Below the pieces are notes generated by a model. It saw only the letters and a list, made by a program, of their open reading frames with translations. It made no database searches and was not told where the DNA came from. From the NCBI GenBank assembly GCA_046760905.1, contig JBHIFB010000086.1:1-13319 (forward strand): 13,319 nt of DNA, written 5' to 3'. This document shows positions 7,484-13,319 of this stretch, piece by piece (the first letter of the stretch is position 1; each line of letters begins with the position of its first letter). The position numbers and the translations under genes were made by a program. This DNA is from JBHIFB01 sp046760905. GTDB taxonomy: Bacteria > Gemmatimonadota > CAZMKB01.

Positions 7484-9493
7484 TCATCGCAAGATCTTCT
7501 CCAGGATGGATCTCGCCTCTTCATTCGACGGATCGAGCTCAACCGCCTTTTTCAGGAACCTCTCCGCCTCATTTGCTCTCCCCATCTCAAGCAGGAGCCT
7601 ACCGGCATGCTGATAGGGGCGGGGATCACGGGGATTGACTGTTATTGCTCGTTTATAGTAGGATAGCGCGTTCTCATCTTCCCCCTTCTGCTCGAGGCAA
7701 CGTCCAATAGCGAACAGAGCAAGATGGTTATCTGGCCTTGCTCGCACCACGATATCGAGCTCGCGGATCGCACTGTCAGTATCACCCATTTCCATGAGTA
7801 TCAGAGCCATGTTGTAGCGCACCTGGACCATATCGGGCTTTACCTTGAGAGCCTCCCGGTATGAGGAAAGGGCTTCTTCCTTCATTCCCGAGGAAAGGTA
7901 TATGTGCCCGAGCAGCGTATTAGCCTCGGCAAATTCAGGTAGCAGTGAAATAGCCTTTTTAAGGCTTTCAATGGCAAGATTCTTATCACCTTTAACCCAG
8001 TGGATCTTGCCCATAAAGAAATGTGCTTCGGCGTAGGCGGGATCTTCACGCAGTGCGGCCTGGAACCATGACGCGGCACCATCAAGATCACCCTGTCTTT
8101 CCAACATCATACCTATATGGAACTCTTCCTCCCCTCCGGTCCCCAGCTCTTTCTGGCTGATTCCCAGATTGAGTATGAGGATAAGGGAAAATGAAACAAG
8201 GAGGTGAGTGAGGATCCGCCCGTACTCCCTGCGCCGGATCTCCTCGTGGAGCCGAACCAGGAAGACAGCCGAATAGAAGAGCATTACCGGAACCATAGGC
8301 AATCGATACCTGGCGGTGGGGAAAAAGACTATGTTAGACAGCATGATACTCACCATGTAACCGAGGAGAAGAAACTCATGCCTCCATCTTCGTCTGCTCA
8401 ACCAGAAACCTGCAAGGGAAAGCGGGAATAGTATCCCGAACGGGAACTTCACAGCCCCCTTCCAGAGCAAAGCAGACAGCAGCCTCGAATGCTTCCTCAT
8501 TGCATACAGGTCGAAGTTGCGGATGATCTCCTCTCCTCCCACAAACTGAAGTGCCTTTCCGATCAGTAACTTGAGCTGGTCGAATGGGTGCTTCGTAGCG
8601 AATCCGAGCGCTTTGCTGGTGAAGTAGCCTGATTGCTCGCCGGGAGATGAAAAGCCATGTCTCACAGGTTCCCAGGCCAGGAGACCCCACTCCGCACCGG
8701 GTCTGATCCTCATCGTCTCCCACGCACGCTCATTGTTTCCTATATACAGGTTTATGCCCATTCCCGGACTGATGAGAATGATTTCGCGGCTCAGCATATA
8801 GTTGCGTGCCATGCTGATACATAGGGGAAGAGAACTACCGAGGATTATTATGGTCCATCTTATTAGCGCCCTCCTCCACAATCTGACCTTTCCGTTCTTC
8901 AGGACCAGCCAAAGCATGAGAAACGGGAGAAGCAACAGGATCGTCCCTCTGGCTGTGGCCGAGAGTCCGAGAAGCATACCCGATAAGAGGAAGAGGTACA
9001 GTCTGTCCCTGTGGTATGCTTCAGTCAGTACCAGGAGGGTACCGATGTTAAGGAGCGTGTGAAGGGAGGTGGCCAGTATCTCTCCGTCGAAATATATGAG
9101 CGGTCCATAGATGGCGAACAGGAAGCATGCGAGGAGTGCATTCCTCTTGGATGTAAAGCGTCTCAGGAGTCGATAAAGCAACCAGCACAAAAGCGCGCTC
9201 CAGCCGGCCTGGAATATTCTTACCGATAGTAATGAGCCATTTATGGACAGAAGGATTGCGAGGATATAGGAGTATAACGGTGCCTGCCAGGTCAGATTGC
9301 CGAGAATGTTACCACCCGCAATTTGTCTGGCAGCCCGGAGGAATGCTTCGGAATCGACTACCGGGTTGTTAAACAGCGGATGGCTCCCGATCTCCAGGAC
9401 ATAGACGAGTCGCACCGTGAAAGCCAGAATGAGAATCCAGAAAAGCGCCCAGTTCTTTTCTTCACTTCTGGTTTTTGATGTCATTCGCCCCAC
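7484..9493 (-). CDS. GT39-like membrane glycosyltransferase with six C-terminal TPRs
   Basis: Predicted inner-membrane GT-C glycosyltransferase (ArnT/PMT superfamily) that would move a sugar from a lipid-linked donor to an acceptor outside the membrane. The first luminal loop has PVVDSEAFLRAAR (residues 44-56) with D47 as the likely catalytic Asp. FDGEILATSL (135-144) and ARYRLPMVPVM (394-404) are patterns I associate with this family. Roughly ten or more hydrophobic segments lie between 15 and 445. From about 456 to 659 there are six contiguous 34-residue TPRs, with typical phrases such as ALSSYREALKVKPD and AISLLPEFAEA. The GTG at 9493 is preferred because GAGGA lies 7 nt upstream; an in-frame ATG at 9484 has a poorer site. 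It is divergent from the sulfatase-like gene. Acceptor unknown; protein or lipid glycosylation are both possible. Confidence 0.88.
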   Translation of the reverse strand: MGRMTSKTRSEEKNWALFWILILAFTVRLVYVLEIGSHPLFNNPVVDSEAFLRAARQIAGGNILGNLTWQAPLYSYILAILLSINGSLLSVRIFQAGWSALLCWLLYRLLRRFTSKRNALLACFLFAIYGPLIYFDGEILATSLHTLLNIGTLLVLTEAYHRDRLYLFLLSGMLLGLSATARGTILLLLPFLMLWLVLKNGKVRLWRRALIRWTIIILGSSLPLCISMARNYMLSREIILISPGMGINLYIGNNERAWETMRIRPGAEWGLLAWEPVRHGFSSPGEQSGYFTSKALGFATKHPFDQLKLLIGKALQFVGGEEIIRNFDLYAMRKHSRLLSALLWKGAVKFPFGILFPLSLAGFWLSRRRWRHEFLLLGYMVSIMLSNIVFFPTARYRLPMVPVMLFYSAVFLVRLHEEIRRREYGRILTHLLVSFSLILILNLGISQKELGTGGEEEFHIGMMLERQGDLDGAASWFQAALREDPAYAEAHFFMGKIHWVKGDKNLAIESLKKAISLLPEFAEANTLLGHIYLSSGMKEEALSSYREALKVKPDMVQVRYNMALILMEMGDTDSAIRELDIVVRARPDNHLALFAIGRCLEQKGEDENALSYYKRAITVNPRDPRPYQHAGRLLLEMGRANEAERFLKKAVELDPSNEEARSILEKILR

Positions 9494-9528
9494 AGGAGTT
9501 TCCTCGACTCACGACACTTTTCCCACAA

Positions 9529-9555
9529 GTTATAATTGTTGAAATATCCGGTCAA
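9529..9555 (-). promoter_or_regulatory. Possible promoter for the GT39-TPR gene
   Basis: On the minus strand, TTGACC (9555-9550) and TATAAC (9534-9529) are each one base from consensus, with a 15-nt spacer. The predicted start near 9522 gives a leader of about 30 nt before the GTG at 9493. The short spacer lowers confidence. Confidence 0.4.
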
Positions 9556-9624
9556 GGAAAACCCTTTTCAGCGGCCTCATATACGCTCTGAATCCCTTTG
9601 GCTTTGCAGCAAGGATAGACGGCA

Positions 9625-9653
9625 TTGACACGTGCAGCTGGAACCTGTAAAAT
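9625..9653 (+). promoter_or_regulatory. Near-consensus sigma70 promoter for the sulfatase-like gene
   Basis: TTGACA (9625-9630), a 17-nt spacer and TAAAAT (9648-9653) differ from consensus at one base. The predicted start near 9660 leaves a leader of about 58 nt before the TTG at 9718. Confidence 0.65.
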
Positions 9654-9717
9654 AGGATTCAGTCTTATTGAAGAATGTGTCATTGGAATGTAGCAGAGTG
9701 GGTGGAGACGGGAGGCT

Positions 9718-11091
9718 TTGAAGATCAAGCACCGTGCTCGCATATACGCTGGTATTGCCTTGCTCCTGGCGGTTCTTGCGGCCATAATGCTAGTGAAGTG
9801 GCGTGGAATGGGTCACAGGCCCAATGTGGTGATCATCATCCTGGACACCGTCCGCGCAGACTACATCGTCACCTCGGGGGAACACGGCTCCTTCACACCG
9901 GTCATAGATAGAATCTCACGGGAAGGAGTCGTTTTTGAGAATACATTCGCACCCTCATCCTGGACACTGCCTTCTCATGCCACACTTTTTACGGGTCTCT
10001 ATCCGCATAGGCACGGGGCAGTCCATGAAAACTTCAACCTGGATCGATCGTTTACGACGATGGCGGAAATATTGAGAACACGCGGTTATTCAACAATCGG
10101 CATTAACTGCAATCCATGGCTTCACAAAGGGAGCGGTATAGCCCAGGGATTCGATGTCTATGAAGAGATCTACAGGAAAATTGAGGAGGAAGACGATAAG
10201 GGAGCTGCGCTCGCTACATCCACCGCCATGAGGTGGATTGGGCGACTCTGTGGGGAGGATAAGCCCTTTTTTCTTTTCATAAACTATCTAGATGCGCATC
10301 TTCCTTTTGCTCCGCCGGCATCCGTTTTGAATCTCATGAAATCGAAGGGTGTTGAATTCTTGTTCGATCGTTTCTCTGTGGACGAGGCGGAGTCATATAT
10401 CGCGGGAAAAACTTCCTTGAGCTATGACAGCCTCCGAACAATCGGCCTACTCTATCATTCCGAGATCGCTTATCTTGATGAGAGAATCGGAAGCCTCATC
10501 TCACTTCTCAGGGAGTGTGACTGTCTCGATAATACATTCCTTGTGGTTACATCAGACCACGGAGAGCATCTCGGTGAGCATGGGTTGATGGGCCACGAAT
10601 TCACCCTGTTCGATACGGTTCTGCGTATACCGCTCATCATACGCTACCCGCCTGTTTACAAGCCCGGACTCGTTGTCAGAACACCTGTGAGCCTGGTAGA
10701 TATCCTTCCCACTGTCTTGGAACTGACCGGTGATGGCGCTGGGCTAACCGGCCTGAAGGGCAAGAGCCTGTTGCATGTCAAAGGTTCCCTCGGGGAAGGG
10801 GAGAGAGCGATTCTTGCCGAATATTCGCGCCCTGTCACACTCATCAATCAGTACTGGAGAAATAAGCATCCCGATGCCGACATGTCCCATTATGATAGAT
10901 CAATCAGGGCTCTTCGTATGGGCAATCTCAAGTACCTGGTGACGGACCGGGGGGAAGAATTCCTGTTTGACCTTGAGCTGGATCCAGGGGAAGAAAACAA
11001 TCTTGCAGACTCCCTACCGGAAGAACTGGGAGAGCTGCGCAAAGTACTCGAAGGGGAGATTGGTCCAATCAATCAGGCCCCACCGGGGTAA
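9718..11091 (+). CDS. Membrane-anchored sulfatase-like hydrolase or transferase with Thr nucleophile
   Basis: Member of the sulfatase/alkaline phosphatase superfamily, held in the inner membrane by an N-terminal anchor (residues 10-27) with its catalytic domain outside. Metal ligands fit the family: D43 in NVVIIILDTVRAD, and D280-H281 in VTSDHGEHLGEHG. The nucleophile motif is SWTLPSHATLFTG, so Cys/Ser of the sulfatase C/S-x-P-x-R motif is replaced by T83 and Arg by H87. Thr cannot become formylglycine, so a true sulfatase is unlikely; phosphoethanolamine-transferase-like enzymes use Thr here. The C-terminus LFDLELDPGEENNLAD (416-431) is typical of the family. TTG at 9718 is the only start in this frame after a TAG at 9691 that keeps the membrane anchor. 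GGTGGAG lies 10 nt upstream, while the nearer GGAGG is only 2 nt away. It is divergent from the GT39-TPR gene. Confidence 0.87.
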   Translation: MKIKHRARIYAGIALLLAVLAAIMLVKWRGMGHRPNVVIIILDTVRADYIVTSGEHGSFTPVIDRISREGVVFENTFAPSSWTLPSHATLFTGLYPHRHGAVHENFNLDRSFTTMAEILRTRGYSTIGINCNPWLHKGSGIAQGFDVYEEIYRKIEEEDDKGAALATSTAMRWIGRLCGEDKPFFLFINYLDAHLPFAPPASVLNLMKSKGVEFLFDRFSVDEAESYIAGKTSLSYDSLRTIGLLYHSEIAYLDERIGSLISLLRECDCLDNTFLVVTSDHGEHLGEHGLMGHEFTLFDTVLRIPLIIRYPPVYKPGLVVRTPVSLVDILPTVLELTGDGAGLTGLKGKSLLHVKGSLGEGERAILAEYSRPVTLINQYWRNKHPDADMSHYDRSIRALRMGNLKYLVTDRGEEFLFDLELDPGEENNLADSLPEELGELRKVLEGEIGPINQAPPG

Positions 11092-11161
11092 GAGTCTTCT
11101 AATCATAAGCCAATAAAGGGACTGAGTTGGAGTCTGTGAGAAGGGAGCTGCCCCGACTCGG

Positions 11162-11192
11162 CGAGCCCGGCAAGGGCTTGGTGTATCTTTTT
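11162..11192 (+). terminator. Weak intrinsic terminator after the sulfatase-like gene
   Basis: CGAGCCC-ggcaa-GGGCTTG forms a 7-bp stem with one G-U pair at 11162-11180. A T-run (TTTTT, 11188-11192) follows after a 7-nt gap. A longer imperfect hairpin at 11122-11161 (CTGAGTTGG/CCGACTCGG, two wobbles) lies just before it. The gap between stem and T-run makes efficiency doubtful. Confidence 0.35.
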
Positions 11193-11249
11193 AACCTTTC
11201 TTAAAGTCATTGGTCTAAGTTAATAGAGATTCAGTGAATAAATTATCCC

Positions 11250-11335
11250 AGCCCGGTAAATGGCACCCCCTTGGTCATCGCATGGCACCCCCCAGCGTGA
11301 CCATAGCCTGAAATATTTCTTCAGGCCACCGGGTT
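11250..11335 (+). ncRNA. Candidate structured RNA, three-way-junction-like
   Basis: A closing helix AGCCCGGT (11250-11257) with ACCGGGTT (11328-11335), 8 pairs with one G-U, encloses two hairpins. Hairpin 1 is TGGTCA-t-CGC / GCGTGACCA (11272-11303), a 9-bp stem with one bulge and a 13-nt loop. Hairpin 2 is GCCTGAA / TTCAGGC (11306-11326), a 7-bp stem with a 7-nt loop. The strong terminator at 11338-11375 follows directly. No downstream gene is read in this direction, so it would be an independent small RNA or the processed 3' end of the sulfatase-like mRNA. I match no known RNA family and see no clear promoter just upstream. Strand is inferred from the terminator's T-run. Confidence 0.4.
11260..11292 (+). 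repeat. Direct repeat ATGGCACCCCC, two copies 22 bp apart
   Basis: Identical 11-nt copies at 11260-11270 and 11282-11292. The second copy forms most of the loop of hairpin 1 in the candidate RNA and the first is in the junction strand. The C-runs would be exposed in both places. Confidence 0.6.
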
Positions 11336-11337
11336 TG

Positions 11338-11375
11338 AAGCGTCCCATCTCACCGAGGGGTGGGACGCTTTTTAT
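11338..11375 (+). terminator. Strong rho-independent terminator
   Basis: AAGCGTCCCA (11338-11347) pairs perfectly with TGGGACGCTT (11361-11370), a 10-bp GC-rich stem. The plus strand continues with a T-rich tail (CTTTTTATTGTTTT). It would end transcription arriving from the sulfatase side or from the candidate small RNA. It abuts the stop codon of the convergent minus-strand gene at 11372. In that direction it lacks a good T-run, so it would work poorly there. Confidence 0.85.
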
Positions 11376-12208
11376 TGTTTTATGCTTTCAAGCCGGACGA
11401 GTAGTTCCGATTCGTCTCTTGAGTCTGTCACACCGAGAATGCCCTTGTCCGTGTACATGATGCCCACCAATCCTCTGTATGGGATCTTTCTGAGGAGTAT
11501 GGGATGCACTCTGTTTATGATAGGTTTCCACTTCGAGGACATCCTCTCCCATATGGACTTCGCCGTTTCTTCAGGCTCGGGGATAACGATGAAGATCCCG
11601 TATCGTTCTCCCTTCTCATCTTCATATTTTGCATAGATGCAATTTCTGAGCTCTGATAATCCCAGGTAACCCTGCCTGGCGAATCCCTCGGAGCCAGGGA
11701 CCTTTCCTTTTTGAGGGAGTGATCTGAGCTCCGGTGGTAGCATGTCCTCACCCGGCAGGGCTTTCGCTATAGACCTAAGAAGCGCTTTACCAGAAGCTTC
11801 GGTGATCTCCCCCTTGTATGCATCAACCTTCACATAGTAACGTTCCTTCAGCAGCAGACACTGGTATGGTGGGGAAACAACGGCTTCGGCTCCGATTGCC
11901 AAGGTCTTCCGTGCTTCGGGCCGCTCGGTGGCATACATTCCGAATGCGTTCAAAGGGGTCGTCATGTCATAGATATCAATCGTCACCGCGAGCTCGTCCG
12001 AGGCCAGGTCACAGGAGCGGAGAAATTGGAAGCCATAAGCGAGGAACTGTTCGGCGGCACCGTTTATGAGCTTCCAGAGGTCTTTGGAGTCGTATACCCT
12101 GACTTCAGTGGTGGGCGACCAGCCCTCTATCTCGGGGAATTCCACTGCCACTGATAGGCTTATATTTGAGAGTATTAAAGATAACACCGGTATGAGAACA
12201 GTTCTCAT
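11372..12208 (-). CDS. Exported DUF6599-like protein of unknown function
   Basis: No function can be assigned. The N-terminus MRTVLIPVLSLILSNISLSVAVEF looks like a Sec signal peptide with possible cleavage after VA near residue 22, and there is no lipobox. The mature domain has WKLINGAAEQFLAYGFQFL (residues 45-63), then TIDIYDMTTPLNAFGMYATERPEA (76-99). This pattern of Asn-Gly-Ala-Ala-Glu plus Asp-Met...Ala-Phe-Gly-Met-Tyr is what I remember for the DUF6599 family, but I could not check it. A second half (173-278) repeats a similar strand-rich layout. It lies 59 nt after the membrane protein gene on the same strand and is probably cotranscribed. The ribosome site is weak (GGGG about 9 nt before the ATG), and the start codon lies inside an inverted repeat at 12192-12208. 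Confidence 0.75.
   Translation of the reverse strand: MRTVLIPVLSLILSNISLSVAVEFPEIEGWSPTTEVRVYDSKDLWKLINGAAEQFLAYGFQFLRSCDLASDELAVTIDIYDMTTPLNAFGMYATERPEARKTLAIGAEAVVSPPYQCLLLKERYYVKVDAYKGEITEASGKALLRSIAKALPGEDMLPPELRSLPQKGKVPGSEGFARQGYLGLSELRNCIYAKYEDEKGERYGIFIVIPEPEETAKSIWERMSSKWKPIINRVHPILLRKIPYRGLVGIMYTDKGILGVTDSRDESELLVRLESIKQ
12192..12208. promoter_or_regulatory. Inverted repeat covering the start codon
   Basis: ATGAGAAC-a-GTTCTCAT (plus strand) is a perfect 8-bp inverted repeat with a 1-nt centre. Its right end is exactly the ATG of the minus-strand gene starting at 12208. As RNA it could fold as a 6-bp stem with a 5-nt loop that hides the start codon; as DNA it could be an operator. 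A TATAAT immediately upstream on the minus strand is too close to the ATG to act as an ordinary -10. Confidence 0.35.
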
Positions 12209-12267
12209 GATTATATCCCCAGCTTCATTTTCAGGATTCCCGAGCGCCGTTTGCTCTATGACCTATC

Positions 12268-13083
12268 CTACTCCATTTTCGTGTAATCAAGCTCCGATCC
12301 CAGTACGCTGTGAGGAATAAGGTACACCAGAAGCTGAACCACAGATGCGGTTATGATCCAGCCCCGGCCATGCCTGTGCCTTCTCCCTCGCCAGAGAGCG
12401 ATTAGCCATAACAGCAGAGCAAGTGCGGTTTTGTTGTCCGTCAAATCATGACCGAAGGGCCAGCCGGTCCAGTACTCACCGAAGGCATAATTCTGCACTA
12501 TGGGACCGAAGATGATCCCGCCCAGAAAAAGAAGACAGGCCGTCCAGACTGCAAACATGTAAGCCTTTCCACCTTTCGTAATGGCTTCGAGCCCGGCTCT
12601 TGTCGAAACGAGCATGGCGGAGAACATGAACAGGATATGCGGGAGGAGAATCGCTTTGGGGACCGGTCCCTTGAATCTTATAATGACAGGCTCCTCACAT
12701 AGCAGAAATCTCTGACCTACTCCATCAATAATAGTTATCTCGTATATCACCTTTCCGGCAGCCGGCTGCCTGGGGATCCGTGCAACGAGAAAATCGCCCT
12801 GACGTTCGAGTGGTTGAGTGGTCCAGTCATCATTGCTTCTGTAGCGTTTCCAGCGCATCTCGCCGGTTACAAGCGGATCCAGGATATGAAATTGCATCAT
12901 CGCATCTGAAGTGACTTCCTGGGAACGGATCAGCTTGTATGCTAAGACTTCTTCACCGATCTTGACTTTTCCGCGGACGGGATGTGTCGGTCCTGTCGCA
13001 CGTTGATAAGCTACAGATCCCAGAGTGATGATGATTGCCAGCACCCAGAGGATGAGGGACCTTCTCCTGTGAGATGATGCCAT
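12268..13083 (-). CDS. Polytopic membrane protein with exported domain, unknown function
   Basis: Unnamed family. I choose the ATG at 13083 (271 residues) because AAGGAG lies about 6 nt upstream. A further in-frame ATG at 13122 adds only 13 residues that do not look conserved. Layout: N-terminal membrane segment (about residues 9-27), an extracytoplasmic strand-rich domain (about 30-135), then four membrane segments (about 145-165, 175-196, 219-232, 240-260). The end of segment three reads GGIIFGPIVQNYAFGEYW, followed by a loop with WPFGHDLTDNKT. Histidines H149, H212 and H258 lie at or near membrane segments and could bind heme or metal, but this is only inference. It is the upstream gene of a two-gene unit with the DUF6599-like exported protein. 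It is not a classical ABC or MFS permease. Confidence 0.8.
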   Translation of the reverse strand: MASSHRRRSLILWVLAIIITLGSVAYQRATGPTHPVRGKVKIGEEVLAYKLIRSQEVTSDAMMQFHILDPLVTGEMRWKRYRSNDDWTTQPLERQGDFLVARIPRQPAAGKVIYEITIIDGVGQRFLLCEEPVIIRFKGPVPKAILLPHILFMFSAMLVSTRAGLEAITKGGKAYMFAVWTACLLFLGGIIFGPIVQNYAFGEYWTGWPFGHDLTDNKTALALLLWLIALWRGRRHRHGRGWIITASVVQLLVYLIPHSVLGSELDYTKME

Positions 13084-13208
13084 GATAGACTCCTTGGGAT
13101 GATTGTAAATGCATTCGGCCAAGCTGAAATTTGATAAAAAAGGTGGAATTAATCAAGGGAGATTGGAAGTTTATTTCACAAACCGTTCACATGGAGGACT
13201 TTATCCAA

Positions 13209-13220
13209 AAGTTTAAACTT
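13209..13220. promoter_or_regulatory. 12-bp palindrome in the upstream region
   Basis: AAGTTTAAACTT is a perfect palindrome just downstream of the start point predicted from the promoter candidate at 13233-13261. In AT-rich DNA it may be chance. An operator role is speculative. Confidence 0.2.
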
Positions 13221-13232
13221 ACTTTCTGTAAC

Positions 13233-13261
13233 TGTATAAATAGCAAAAAATTGCAATTCAA
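13233..13261 (-). promoter_or_regulatory. Possible promoter for the membrane protein unit
   Basis: On the minus strand, TTGAAT (13261-13256), a 17-nt spacer and TATACA (13238-13233) each match consensus at four of six bases in an AT-rich stretch. The leader to the ATG at 13083 would be about 143 nt. No coding sequence is seen in 13084-13319. Confidence 0.3.
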
Positions 13262-13319
13262 TGCTTCTGGAACTTAGTGGTCGCGTTCGCAATTACGGTA
13301 ACATATTATCACTCTGGGA

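Noticed and set aside
9552..9785. 77-residue minus-strand frame spanning the sulfatase promoter
   Set aside because: It overlaps the promoter and the start of the sulfatase-like gene, lacks a convincing ribosome site and resembles nothing known to me.
11261..11274. Sigma54-like -24/-12 promoter (TGGCAC...TTGG)
   Set aside because: The spacing is one base short and the -12 GC is replaced by GG. The second TGGCAC copy has no matching -12 either.
12206..12215. TATAAT directly before the DUF6599-like start as an internal leaderless promoter
   Set aside because: Only one base separates it from the ATG, so transcription would begin inside the gene, and no -35 is visible at the right distance.

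Overview
The window is ordinary chromosomal DNA of moderate GC from what looks like an uncultured, diderm, probably anaerobic or facultatively anaerobic bacterium. The reasons are an aldehyde:ferredoxin oxidoreductase, a Tat-exported redox protein with Fe-S cysteines, lipoprotein signals, a long PiT transporter with a PhoU-like tail and a GT39-type transferase fused to TPRs. This style of gene content is often seen in FCB-group and candidate-phylum genomes, but that placement is inference. I see no phage, IS element, CRISPR array, tRNA or rRNA. Genes use strong Shine-Dalgarno sites, and several promoters match sigma70 consensus closely.

Layout. 1-1572 (minus): first 524 codons of an aldehyde ferredoxin oxidoreductase, cut by the window edge. 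1573-1782: divergent control region with near-consensus promoters on both strands that share an 18-bp perfect palindrome. 1783-3816 (plus): a Tat-signal aldo/keto reductase with a C-terminal Fe-S module, then a lipoprotein. 3953-4900 (minus): a protein arginine methyltransferase-like enzyme. 5000-7264 (minus): a 754-residue PiT phosphate transporter with a cytoplasmic PhoU-like tail, read from a perfect-consensus promoter. 7484-9493 (minus): a GT39-like membrane glycosyltransferase with six TPRs. 9718-11091 (plus): a membrane-anchored sulfatase/alkaline phosphatase-superfamily enzyme with Thr at the nucleophile position, read from its own near-consensus promoter. 11092-11371: intergenic region with a weak terminator, a compact multi-hairpin structure and a strong intrinsic terminator. 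11372-13083 (minus): two-gene unit of an exported DUF6599-like protein and a polytopic membrane protein. 13084-13319: upstream region of that unit; no gene seen.

How they work together. The AOR and the aldo/keto reductase share one control region and both handle carbonyl compounds with Fe-S cofactors, so they are probably a co-regulated aldehyde-redox module acting on either side of the inner membrane (inference). The GT39-TPR protein and the sulfatase-like protein are divergently paired and both fit modification of envelope glycans or lipids (inference). The most unexplained items are the structured RNA candidate at about 11250-11375, the palindromic bidirectional promoter at 1687-1744 and the PRMT-like enzyme in a bacterial context.
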